Positions 50,550 to 58,247 of a DNA stretch of 62,339 bases are shown piece by piece. Origin of the DNA: an uncultured Oscillospiraceae bacterium (GTDB lineage Bacteria > Bacillota > Clostridia > Oscillospirales > Oscillospiraceae); the NCBI GenBank assembly GCA_902497145.1, contig CABVDR010000009.1, forward strand, positions 1 to 62,339. The letters run 5' to 3'. The first letter of the stretch is position 1, and each line of letters starts with the position of its first letter. A program made the translations under genes and the position numbers. The notes under the pieces were generated by a model, which saw only the letters and a list, made by a program, of their open reading frames with translations, was not told the origin of the DNA and did not search any database.

Positions 50550-51485
50550 ATGAGCGAAATGATGAAAAAAGCCACCCGTGACGGGTTCGGAGAAGAGATT
50601 GTCGCCCTGGGCAAAGAGAACCATGACATCCTGGTAGTGGATGTAGACATTGGAAAGTCCTGCAAGACAGGGAGCTTTCGGAAGGAATTGCCTGAGCAGT
50701 ACCTGAACGTGGGCATTGCCGAGCAAAATGCCGCCGGCGTAGCAGCTGGTCTAGCCACCTGCGGTAAGATCCCCTTTGTGGTTACCTACGCTGCCTTCGG
50801 CTCCATGCGGATGTGTGAAATGATTCGCCAGGAGATTTGCTACCCCCACCTGAATGTGAAGCTGGCCTGCTCCCACGGAGGCGTTACCCCCGCCAACGAC
50901 GGCGCCAGCCATCAGAGCATCGAGGATATGGGCATCCTGCGCACCATTCCCAACATGACCGTCATTATGCCCGCCGACTACTGGGCGGCCCGGAAGCTGG
51001 TGCGGGCGGCTGCCGAGATGGATGGCCCCGTCTACCTGCGTTTTACCCGTGACGCCATCCCTGTCATCTATGATGAGAACGCCACCTTTGAAATTGGCAA
51101 GGCCAACTTGCTCAAGGACGGTAAGGATGTAGCCATTATTGCCAACGGCGACACCGTCCGCCTGGCTCTCCAGGCCGCCGAGACCTTGGCTCAGCAGGGA
51201 ATCTCCGCTCGGGTGCTGGATATGCACACCATCAAGCCGTTAGACACCGCTGCCGTGGCCGACTGTATCTCCCAGATCGGCAAGATCATTACCGTGGAGG
51301 ACCACAATATTCTCAACGGCTTGGGCAGCGCTGTGGCTGATGTGGTGGCCGAGAGTGGCAGCGCCGTGCTGCGCCGGGTAGGCATCCAGGATCAGTTTGG
51401 TATGTCTGCCCCCTATGACCGGCTGCTGGCCGTGAATGGCATTACCGCCGAGCACATTGTGGAGCTGGCTCGGGAGCTGCAATAA
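50550..51485 (+). CDS. Transketolase, C-terminal (pyrimidine/transketolase_C) subunit
   Basis: A 311-residue subunit; ATG 50550 follows AAGGAGGAG. Motifs: VVDVDIGKSCKTGSF, YLNVGIAEQNAAGVAAGLA (catalytic Glu in IAEQN), KLACSHGGVTPANDGASHQS and VYLRFTRDAIPV, ending with the C-terminal domain VLDMHTIKPLD and TVEDHNILNGLGSAV. It supplies the pyrimidine-binding half. Adjacent to its partner by 14 bases. Confidence 0.93.
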   Translation: MSEMMKKATRDGFGEEIVALGKENHDILVVDVDIGKSCKTGSFRKELPEQYLNVGIAEQNAAGVAAGLATCGKIPFVVTYAAFGSMRMCEMIRQEICYPHLNVKLACSHGGVTPANDGASHQSIEDMGILRTIPNMTVIMPADYWAARKLVRAAAEMDGPVYLRFTRDAIPVIYDENATFEIGKANLLKDGKDVAIIANGDTVRLALQAAETLAQQGISARVLDMHTIKPLDTAAVADCISQIGKIITVEDHNILNGLGSAVADVVAESGSAVLRRVGIQDQFGMSAPYDRLLAVNGITAEHIVELARELQ

Positions 51486-51562
51486 TTTTTTTAAACTCTT
51501 ATGTCTAACAACATTCATCGGATAACAGTAAATCAAATGTGGTAAGAAGGGAAGTATATATT

Positions 51563-52321
51563 ATGTTAGATTTTAATGGACAGGTTGTTGTCATCACCGG
51601 CGCCGGATCCCCCAAGGGCATTGGCCGCACGATCGCCCACACCTTTGCCAGTCAGGGGGCCCAGGTAGTGATCACCGACATCAACCAGGCCGGACTGGAC
51701 GCCAATGTCAAGGAGATGGAGGCCCAGGGCTGGAAAGCCTATGGTATTGCCGGCAACATCTGCGATAAGGAATCGGTAGATTCCCTGGTAAAGACCGTGG
51801 TGGAGAAGTTCGGCCGCATCGACGTGCTGGTCAACAATGCAGGTGTCTCCCAGAAGGTGACTGTGGCCGATATGACCCTGGATGATATGAAGCGTATCTT
51901 CAATGTCAATATGTTTGGTCTGTTTCTCATTACCCAGGCCGTGTGTGAAGTGATGAAGAAGCAGAAGTACGGCCGAATTGTCCACCTCAGCTCTGTTTCC
52001 GGTAAGCGGGGCGGCGGTGTGTTCGGCGGCGCCCACTACTCCGCCTCCAAGGCGGCGGTGCTGGGCTTCTCTAAGAACCTGGCCCGGGAGGTGTCTGAAT
52101 ATGGCATCACCACCAATTGCGTGTGCCCAGGCCTCATCAACACCGAGATCTGGAAGTCCATGCCTCAGGAGCAGGCTGACGCCGTTATTGCCAGCATCCC
52201 CATGGGCCGCCCCGGTGAGACCCAGGAGGTGGCCAACGCCATTGTTTTCCTGGCCTCCAAAGAGGCATCTTACATCACCGGCGAGGAAATCGACATTAAT
52301 GGTGGGTCTCACATGGACTAA
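51563..52321 (+). CDS. SDR-family dehydrogenase of the TRAP operon
   Basis: A 252-residue enzyme. ATG 51563 (MLDFNGQVVVITG) follows AAGG; earlier GTG codons lack a ribosome binding site. It has a cofactor motif ITGAGSPKGIGRTIA, Asp after the second strand (VVITDIN) favouring NAD, LVNNAGVS, catalytic Ser in VHLSSVSGKRG, YSASKAAVLGFSK and the ending DINGGSHMD. It probably oxidises or reduces a hydroxy-acid or polyol to or from the ketose handled by the transketolase. Substrate unknown. Confidence 0.9.
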   Translation: MLDFNGQVVVITGAGSPKGIGRTIAHTFASQGAQVVITDINQAGLDANVKEMEAQGWKAYGIAGNICDKESVDSLVKTVVEKFGRIDVLVNNAGVSQKVTVADMTLDDMKRIFNVNMFGLFLITQAVCEVMKKQKYGRIVHLSSVSGKRGGGVFGGAHYSASKAAVLGFSKNLAREVSEYGITTNCVCPGLINTEIWKSMPQEQADAVIASIPMGRPGETQEVANAIVFLASKEASYITGEEIDINGGSHMD

Positions 52322-52376
52322 ACATTTTAATTACAGCGCTATTTTTTTCTCCTTTCTATTTCTATCTATCCCTAGC

Positions 52377-52413
52377 GCAAAAACGGACAACCATTTCGGT
52401 TGTCCGTTTTTGC
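52377..52413. terminator. Bidirectional terminator between convergent operons
   Basis: GCAAAAACGGACAACC and its exact complement, with a 5-base loop, give a 16-bp stem; A and T tracts serve both directions. It ends the SDR gene and the convergent LysR gene. Confidence 0.92.
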
Positions 52414-52506
52414 TGCTTTTTAGCTTCTGCGAAACAAATCAAAATATTTATAGAAAAATAGACACTCTCTATTGCATCCAAATTCAATGCAGAGAATTTG
52501 TGCAGT

Positions 52507-53388
52507 TTACAGACGCCCATTGTTTAGTACATATTGCCGAAATTCCTTTACTGCTTGGGAGTGGAAGGCCTTATCATTGCTGACCATATAGAAGTTTCGC
52601 TCCCAAGTGGGGTAACTAATTTGGAGGATTTTAACATCTAATTGCAAAAGCATATCCATATAGGGAACTACGGCAATGCCGAACCCCTGAGCCACCAGGC
52701 CAGCAATAACCTGGTCTTCCTGGGTCTCATAGGCAATCTGGGGTAGTTTTTCCATAGTAGCAAAAAGATTTTCCACCACCTTGCGAAGACCAGAATCCTG
52801 AGAGAAGAAAATATAAGGGTAACACAAGGTATCCCGCAGATCAACGGTATGCTGATTAGCCAAGGCATGAGTTCTTGGCACGATGAGTACGAGGTCTTGC
52901 TTTTCTACGGGTACGGCAGTCAGTCCCAATTCTGTACTTGGCTGGGAACAAAATACCAAGTCAAATTTTCTGGCGGTCAGTCCCTCCAGTAGCTGACTGG
53001 TTACCCCAGTATGAAACGTAAATTGAATATTCCGCCCAGGGCAGCTGGAGAGAAATCCTGCGGCAAGCCGTGGAATATATTCCACGCCCAGTGTCCGCAG
53101 CAAGCCCAGGCGAATCAATCCTTCTCCTCGGGCGCTGCGCCGCATAGCCTCTACGCCGGCATCCAAAGTGGCAAGTGTGGTCTCTGCACAGACTAAAAAT
53201 TCCTCCCCAAAGTGTGTAAGAGTGGTGTTTCGACCGCTTTTTTCAAATAAGGGGACACCTAGTTCCGCCTCGAGATGCCCAATGGCGTGGCTGAGGCTAG
53301 GTTGTGTAATGCACAGGGACTTGGCTGCTTGGGTATAGTGACGTGTGTGGGCTAATTGCACAAAGTATCGCAGGTGAAATAAGTTCAT
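52507..53388 (-). CDS. LysR-family regulator of the quinate/shikimate-type operon
   Basis: A 293-residue regulator. ATG 53388 (MNLFHLRYF) follows GGGAGG; the upstream frame is longer but lacks support. The helix-turn-helix is YTQAAKSLCITQPSLSHAIG and the effector domain starts near residue 90 (GLIRLGLLRTLGVEY). It is divergent from the aroE-like operon with a LysR-type dyad between, a gene order that recalls the LysR regulator QuiR beside shikimate-utilisation genes in Listeria. The inducer is probably quinate, shikimate or a relative. Confidence 0.9.
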   Translation of the reverse strand: MNLFHLRYFVQLAHTRHYTQAAKSLCITQPSLSHAIGHLEAELGVPLFEKSGRNTTLTHFGEEFLVCAETTLATLDAGVEAMRRSARGEGLIRLGLLRTLGVEYIPRLAAGFLSSCPGRNIQFTFHTGVTSQLLEGLTARKFDLVFCSQPSTELGLTAVPVEKQDLVLIVPRTHALANQHTVDLRDTLCYPYIFFSQDSGLRKVVENLFATMEKLPQIAYETQEDQVIAGLVAQGFGIAVVPYMDMLLQLDVKILQISYPTWERNFYMVSNDKAFHSQAVKEFRQYVLNNGRL

Positions 53389-53422
53389 ATCCAATACCTC
53401 CCAAAAAATTTTACCATATCTT

Positions 53423-53437
53423 ATAGACAAAATCTAT
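53423..53437. promoter_or_regulatory. LysR-type box between the regulator and the aroE operon
   Basis: ATAGACAAAATCTAT is a dyad with 5-bp arms and contains the T-N11-A pattern of LysR sites. It lies 35 bases before the regulator start and 83 before the aroE-like start, about 50 bases upstream of a possible TATGCT -10 (53487-53492). Confidence 0.5.
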
Positions 53438-53519
53438 TTTTTTATGAAAATGATTGATTTGTTATTTTTTTAACGACATGATAAGGTATGCTCATAACTT
53501 GCAGGGAGGATGATAGGGC

Positions 53520-54383
53520 ATGCCGATCTCTGGGAAAACTCGCTTACTTGGACTCATTGGGACTCCGGTGGAACATTCCAAATCCCCGGCTATGTACAAC
53601 TACTGTTTTAAGAAGTTTGGCTTAGACTGGGCCTACCTGGCCTTTGACGTACCTAGGGAAAAGGTAGGGGAGGCTATACAGGCCATCCGTACACTGAATC
53701 TGCGGGGCGCTAATGTGACCATGCCTTGTAAAAATGCCGTGATTCCTTATCTTGACGAGCTGTCTCCCGCAGCCCAAGCCATTCAGGCCGTGAACACGAT
53801 TGTCAATGAAAATGGTTGCCTGATTGGACATAACACGGATGGCTGCGGCTACACCCAGAATCTGCGCCGCAGCGGAACCGACGTGTGCGGCAAAAAAATC
53901 GTGCTGCTGGGCGGCGGGGGCGCGGCCTCTGCCATTGCCATTCAAGCGGCCTTGGAGGGGGCGAAAGAGATCGCGGTATTTAACCTGAAAGATGCTTTTT
54001 GGCCCCAGGTAGAACAGAGGCTAGAGGCGATTGACCAGGCAGTATCAGGCTGCCGGATATCATTGCGTGATTTGGAGGACAAGGGGGCATTAAAGGTTGC
54101 CATCGACCGCTGTGACATCCTTTCCAACGCCACCCGGGTGGGAATGGCCCCCTATGAGGATCAGAGCAATATTACCGATTTGAGTTGGTTGCGTCCCGAC
54201 TTGGTGGTTACTGATGTGGTCTATGCACCGCCCGCCACCAAAATGCTCCGGGAGGCTCAGGCGGCAGGCTGCAAGACCTGTGACGGGCTGGGTATGCTGC
54301 TGTGCCAGGGGGCTGAGGCCTTCCGGCTGTACAGCGGTCTGGAGATGCCAGTGGAGGAGATCCGGACCCTGCTTTACTCCTAA
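53520..54383 (+). CDS. Quinate/shikimate dehydrogenase, AroE/YdiB type, copy 1
   Basis: A 287-residue enzyme. Shikimate-binding residues: GTPVEHSKSPAMYN (Ser20 and Ser22), NVTMPCK (catalytic Lys71) and GHNTDGCGY (Asp107). The cofactor loop LLGGGGAASAIAIQAALEGA is followed by FNLKDAF, where YdiB-type NAD enzymes have FNRRDEF. The Arg is lost here, so cofactor preference is uncertain. It interconverts quinate/shikimate and their 3-dehydro forms. First gene of the operon; a paralogue is encoded four genes downstream. Confidence 0.9.
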   Translation: MPISGKTRLLGLIGTPVEHSKSPAMYNYCFKKFGLDWAYLAFDVPREKVGEAIQAIRTLNLRGANVTMPCKNAVIPYLDELSPAAQAIQAVNTIVNENGCLIGHNTDGCGYTQNLRRSGTDVCGKKIVLLGGGGAASAIAIQAALEGAKEIAVFNLKDAFWPQVEQRLEAIDQAVSGCRISLRDLEDKGALKVAIDRCDILSNATRVGMAPYEDQSNITDLSWLRPDLVVTDVVYAPPATKMLREAQAAGCKTCDGLGMLLCQGAEAFRLYSGLEMPVEEIRTLLYS

Positions 54384-54407
54384 AATACATAAGAAAGGAT
54401 TTTGAAA

Positions 54408-55619
54408 ATGAACCAGACTGTGGACTCCAGAAAGTACTACCCCACGGCCCTGGCCCTGTACATCACCTATTTTGTCCTGGGCATCGCGGCCTCCATCATG
54501 GGGCAGTACAAGCAGAACTTCGCCGCCATGTGGGGTGCCGCAACCCTGCCAGACGGAAACTACGATGTCTCCGGTGTAGTGGCGGTGATTGCCGCCATCG
54601 GCCTGGGCCGTCTGATTGCCTTCCCGGTAGCAGGCCCCCTCAGCGACCGGCTGGGCCGCCGCCTCTCCGCTTTGATCGGCTGTGCCCTGTATGCCATCTT
54701 CCTGCTGGCCGTGACCTTTTCCACCAACATTTACTTAGGCTATGTGCTGGCGGTGATCAGCGGTATGGCCAACTCCTTCCTGGATACCAGCATCACCCCC
54801 TCCTGCATGGAGATTTTTAAGGAGAAGGGTACCATTGCCAACATCTTCACCAAGCTGTCCATCTCCATTGCTCAGTTCCTGCTGCCCTTTGCCATCAGCT
54901 TTGTGGCCGTGGAGAACCTACCCTTCAATACCATCTTCCTGGCCACCGCCGTCATCATCGTAGTGGACGGTATTTTCCTGGCCTTCCTGCCCTTCCCGCC
55001 CTTTGAGCGTGCGGTGAAAGGGGACAAGAAGAAGGAGAAAATGCAGTTTACCCCTGCTGCCATCGTTCTGGTGTGCCTGGGGTTCACCACCTCCACCACG
55101 TTCATGCTGTGGATGAACTGCAATCAGGAATTGGGGGCTCTGTACGGTTTGGCCGATCCTAGCAAGATCCAGTCTTTTTACTCTGTGGGTATCGTACTGG
55201 CACTCTTTGTCAGTGCCGCTCTGCTCAAACGGAATGTAGAGCCTGCCAAAATCCTGGTGGCTTATCCTACGGTAGCATTTCTCACCTTGGGTACCATCTA
55301 CTTTGTGCAGCAGCCGGTAATGTGCCTGGCCGGTGGCTTCCTGCTTGGCTTCTTTGCTGCTGGAGGCGTATTGCAGTTGGTGACGGCAGTAGCCAACGAG
55401 ATGTTTCCCAAAAACCGGGGGGTCATCACGTCTATTGTTATGATTGCCTCCAGCATTGCCAATTACTTGACCGTCAGTGCAGCAGGTATCCTTACGCGGG
55501 TGGGGGGCACCGATGGTCCTCGGCTGGTCCTATTGTTTAACATGGCAGTAACTCTGGTGGGCATTCTGCTGGCCCTGTATCTAAATCGCTGTGTAGAACG
55601 GGAGCGTAAGAATGGATAA
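54408..55619 (+). CDS. MFS transporter, likely uptake of a cyclic acid
   Basis: A 403-residue protein with about 12 helices; ATG 54408 has AAAGGAT upstream, while TTG 54402 is less likely. The MFS loop motif is seen as GPLSDRLGRRLSALIG after helix 2. A cytoplasmic loop between the halves is charged (ERAVKGDKKKEKMQF). It sits between the dehydrogenase and kinase genes, so it probably imports quinate or shikimate. Its stop overlaps the aroK start by eight bases. Confidence 0.88.
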   Translation: MNQTVDSRKYYPTALALYITYFVLGIAASIMGQYKQNFAAMWGAATLPDGNYDVSGVVAVIAAIGLGRLIAFPVAGPLSDRLGRRLSALIGCALYAIFLLAVTFSTNIYLGYVLAVISGMANSFLDTSITPSCMEIFKEKGTIANIFTKLSISIAQFLLPFAISFVAVENLPFNTIFLATAVIIVVDGIFLAFLPFPPFERAVKGDKKKEKMQFTPAAIVLVCLGFTTSTTFMLWMNCNQELGALYGLADPSKIQSFYSVGIVLALFVSAALLKRNVEPAKILVAYPTVAFLTLGTIYFVQQPVMCLAGGFLLGFFAAGGVLQLVTAVANEMFPKNRGVITSIVMIASSIANYLTVSAAGILTRVGGTDGPRLVLLFNMAVTLVGILLALYLNRCVERERKNG

Positions 55620-56139
55620 GACCACAGTGAAGAAAGAAAAAAGCCTGTTCCTTATCGGCTTTATGGGTGCTGGAAAGACGTCGGTTTCAGCAACTCTAGG
55701 CGAGATGTTAGAGCGAGAAGTGGTAGAAATGGACACATGCATTATCCGCCGGGAGGGAATGTCCATTTCAGACCTCTTTGCCTTAAAAGGGGAGGACTAC
55801 TTCCGCCAATGTGAGACTGCACTGCTGCGGGAGTGCAGCCAATGGGAACCTGTGGTGGTTTCCTGTGGGGGAGGGGTCCCCATGCGGGAAGAAAACGTGC
55901 AGGCTATGCGAGCCTGCGGCACCGTGGTGCTGCTTACTGCCCATCCCAAGGTAATTCTGGAGCGAGTCAAGGATGACCACAGCCGTCCTCTGCTGGAGGG
56001 GCATAAGGATGAACGCTATATTGCCCAGCTGATGGAACAGCGTCGCCTGAAATACCAGGCGGCGGCAGACATTACGATAGACACATCGGAGTTGACCATT
56101 CAGCAGGTTGTCAACGAGATCATCCGGAAAATGGATTAA
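55612..56139 (+). CDS. aroK: Shikimate kinase
   Basis: A 175-residue kinase. Walker A GFMGAGKTS (16-24), the substrate Asp in VEMDTCI (Asp41, with Glu39 where most enzymes have Asp), FRQCETALL (Arg65), the glycine motif CGGGVP (85-90) and RPLLEG (the lid), all shikimate-kinase features. It phosphorylates shikimate with ATP. In a catabolic-looking operon with its own importer and dehydrogenases, this suggests salvage of external shikimate or quinate into the chorismate route, or a kinase for a related cyclitol. Confidence 0.9.
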   Translation: MDKTTVKKEKSLFLIGFMGAGKTSVSATLGEMLEREVVEMDTCIIRREGMSISDLFALKGEDYFRQCETALLRECSQWEPVVVSCGGGVPMREENVQAMRACGTVVLLTAHPKVILERVKDDHSRPLLEGHKDERYIAQLMEQRRLKYQAAADITIDTSELTIQQVVNEIIRKMD

Positions 56140-56171
56140 TATCCTTAAAATGAAACAGGAGGAAATTTACC

Positions 56172-57017
56172 ATGTCTCAAAAAAATCCGATTACTATCAG
56201 TTCCTGGACTCTAGGGGATCAGTGCACCTTTGAGGAGCGGGTAGCCGCCGCCAAGGCCGCCGGCTTTGAAGGGATCGGCCTGCGGGCGGAGACCTATGTG
56301 GACGCCCTGAACGAGGGCCTCTTCGATGCCGACATCCTGGCCATTTTGAAGAAGTACGACATGAAGGTCACCGAGGTGGAGTACATCGTGCAGTGGTGCG
56401 AGGAGCACCGCTCCTACGAGCAGAAGTACAAAGAGCAGATGTGCTTTCATATGTGCGAGCTGTTCGGCGTGAACCACATCAACTGTGGCCTTATGGAGGA
56501 CTATTCTGTGGAGTACACCGCCCAGAAGCTGCGGGAGCTGTGCCGCCGGGCCGGCAAATACACCATCGGCGTAGAGCCTATGCCTTACAGTGGTCTGCCC
56601 GATGTTAAGAAGGCTTGGGCAGTGGTAAAGGCCTCAGGCTGCGACAATGCCAAGTTGATTCTGGACTCCTGGCATTACATCCGGGCCAATCAGCCCTATG
56701 ATCTCTCTGTGCTGGAGGGCATCCCCGCCGAGAAGATCGTCTCTATCCAGATCAACGACGTCCAGGCCCACCCCTATGCCAAGAGCATCCTGCGGGATGA
56801 ATCCATGCACGACCGCATGCTCCCTGGAACGGGCAGCGGCGACACCGCCGGCTTTGTCAAGCTCATCCGGGACAAGGGGATCCAGCCTGCTGTCATCGGC
56901 GTGGAGGTTATCAGCGACGAGATCCTCAGTCACGGCGTAGCTCAGGCCGCCAAGGAAAACTACGAGGCCACCAAGGATGTTCTGGCCCAAACCTGGCCCG
57001 AAGCGTTGGAAGCGTAA
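56172..57017 (+). CDS. TIM-barrel xylose-isomerase-like enzyme, possible 3-dehydroshikimate dehydratase
   Basis: A 281-residue protein of the AP endonuclease 2/sugar isomerase fold, with a start after AGGAGG. Metal-ligand candidates are Glu135 (IGVEPMP), Asp165 (LILDSWHY), Gln193 (SIQINDVQAH) and Glu245 (IGVEVISDE), an E-D-Q-E pattern with spacings near those of AsbF-type enzymes. AsbF/QuiC-type proteins convert 3-dehydroshikimate to protocatechuate. Sugar acid epimerase or isomerase activity is an alternative. Context with AroE-like enzymes favours a dehydroshikimate or dehydroquinate reaction. Confidence 0.75.
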   Translation: MSQKNPITISSWTLGDQCTFEERVAAAKAAGFEGIGLRAETYVDALNEGLFDADILAILKKYDMKVTEVEYIVQWCEEHRSYEQKYKEQMCFHMCELFGVNHINCGLMEDYSVEYTAQKLRELCRRAGKYTIGVEPMPYSGLPDVKKAWAVVKASGCDNAKLILDSWHYIRANQPYDLSVLEGIPAEKIVSIQINDVQAHPYAKSILRDESMHDRMLPGTGSGDTAGFVKLIRDKGIQPAVIGVEVISDEILSHGVAQAAKENYEATKDVLAQTWPEALEA

Positions 57018-57041
57018 TTTTAAAATCGGAGGAATTTTACC

Positions 57042-57914
57042 ATGGATAGCAGAATTTCTGGTCATACCAAACTCTTTTGCCTCATTGGCTCTCCTGTGGG
57101 CCATTCCGGCTCTCCTGCCATGTACAATTACAGCTTTGCCCGTACCGGCGTGGACGCTGCCTATCTGGCATTTGACATCCCCTTGGAGCAGTTAAAAGCG
57201 GGTATAGCCGCCTTAAAGACTTTCCAGGTGGGAGGGTTCAATGTCACCATGCCGGATAAAACCGCCGTGGCAGAGATGGTAGACGGCCTGTCTCCTGCTG
57301 CTAAGCTCATTGGAGCCTGCAACACCGTTACTGTGGGGGAGGATGGGACACTCACCGGCCACAACACCGACGGAATCGGTTTTATCCGCAACCTTCACGA
57401 GCATGGAGTGGAAGTGCAGGGCAAGAAACTTGTGGTGCTGGGTGCCGGCGGCGCTGCTACCGCCATCTGTGTTCAGGCGGCACTGGATGGAGCGGAGTCC
57501 ATCGCCATCTTCAACCGTAAGGACGAATTCTACGCCAACGGCGAGCACACTGTGGAGAAACTGGCTCAGGCGGTCCCGGCCTGCAAGGTCTCCATTTCTC
57601 CTCTGGAGAACAGTGGCGCTCTGACCGCTGCGGTCCAGGGCTGCGACATTCTGGTCAACGCCACCAAGGTGGGTATGAAACCCCTGGATGAGGAGAGCCT
57701 CATTGATCCCGCCTTGTTCCGCGCCGACCTGGTAGTGGCCGACACCGTCTACAATCCTCGTGAGACCAAAATGATCCAGCAGGCCAAAGCCGCCGGCTGC
57801 AAGGCCGCTGTAGGCGGCATCGGTATGCTGCTGTGGCAGGGCGTGGCCGCCTTTAAGCTGTTTACCGGCAAAGACATGCCTGCCCAGGAGGTCCTGGAAA
57901 AGTTTTTTTCCTGA
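57042..57914 (+). CDS. Quinate/shikimate dehydrogenase, AroE/YdiB type, copy 2
   Basis: A 290-residue enzyme. SPVGHSGSPAMYN (Ser22, Ser24), NVTMPDK (Lys73) and GHNTDGIGF (Asp110) form the substrate site. The cofactor loop VLGAGGAATAICVQAALDGA and FNRKDEF (158-163) match YdiB-type NAD enzymes, with the Arg present, unlike copy 1. It likely acts on a different substrate or direction than copy 1, for example quinate versus shikimate. The paralogue pair implies two redox steps in one pathway. Confidence 0.9.
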   Translation: MDSRISGHTKLFCLIGSPVGHSGSPAMYNYSFARTGVDAAYLAFDIPLEQLKAGIAALKTFQVGGFNVTMPDKTAVAEMVDGLSPAAKLIGACNTVTVGEDGTLTGHNTDGIGFIRNLHEHGVEVQGKKLVVLGAGGAATAICVQAALDGAESIAIFNRKDEFYANGEHTVEKLAQAVPACKVSISPLENSGALTAAVQGCDILVNATKVGMKPLDEESLIDPALFRADLVVADTVYNPRETKMIQQAKAAGCKAAVGGIGMLLWQGVAAFKLFTGKDMPAQEVLEKFFS

Positions 57915-57938
57915 CCGCATGTGAGAAGGAATTACGAA

Positions 57939-58247
57939 ATGAGGCCATTGCTGCTGCTTGTGACCTACACAGCAAAGCCCGGTATGCGGGAACAATTTCT
58001 CAGTGAAATTAAGGAATGTGCGATTTTGGAGACCATCCGGAGGGAGGCGGGCTGTCTGACCTACGATTACTTTCTGGCGGCGGAGGATGAAAACCGTCTT
58101 TTGCTGGTGGAGAAGTGGACCAGTCAGGAACAGCAGCAGATCCATATGGCCCAGCCCCATATGAAACGGTTGGCGGAGGTTAAGGACCGTTGGATCGCAC
58201 AGACCAATGTAGAGCGTATTTACTTGAAAGAAGGAGATCAAGAATGA
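57939..58247 (+). CDS. Antibiotic-biosynthesis-monooxygenase (ABM/YgiN-like) protein
   Basis: A 102-residue protein, ATG 57939 after AGAAGGAATT. The ABM fold is recognisable from LLLVTYTAKPGMREQFLSEI at the N-terminus, REAGCLTYDYFLAAEDENRL in the middle, and VEKWTSQEQQQIHMAQPHMK. These small dimers oxidise or bind quinols without cofactor; some are structural or redox-cycling proteins. Its stop overlaps the start of the reductase gene (ATGA), so the two are made together. In an anaerobe, a quinol-binding or isomerase-like role is more likely than oxygenation. Confidence 0.8.
   Translation: MRPLLLLVTYTAKPGMREQFLSEIKECAILETIRREAGCLTYDYFLAAEDENRLLLVEKWTSQEQQQIHMAQPHMKRLAEVKDRWIAQTNVERIYLKEGDQE

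Noticed and set aside
54872..55123. Antisense small gene inside the MFS gene
   Set aside because: Shadow frame lacking a ribosome binding site.
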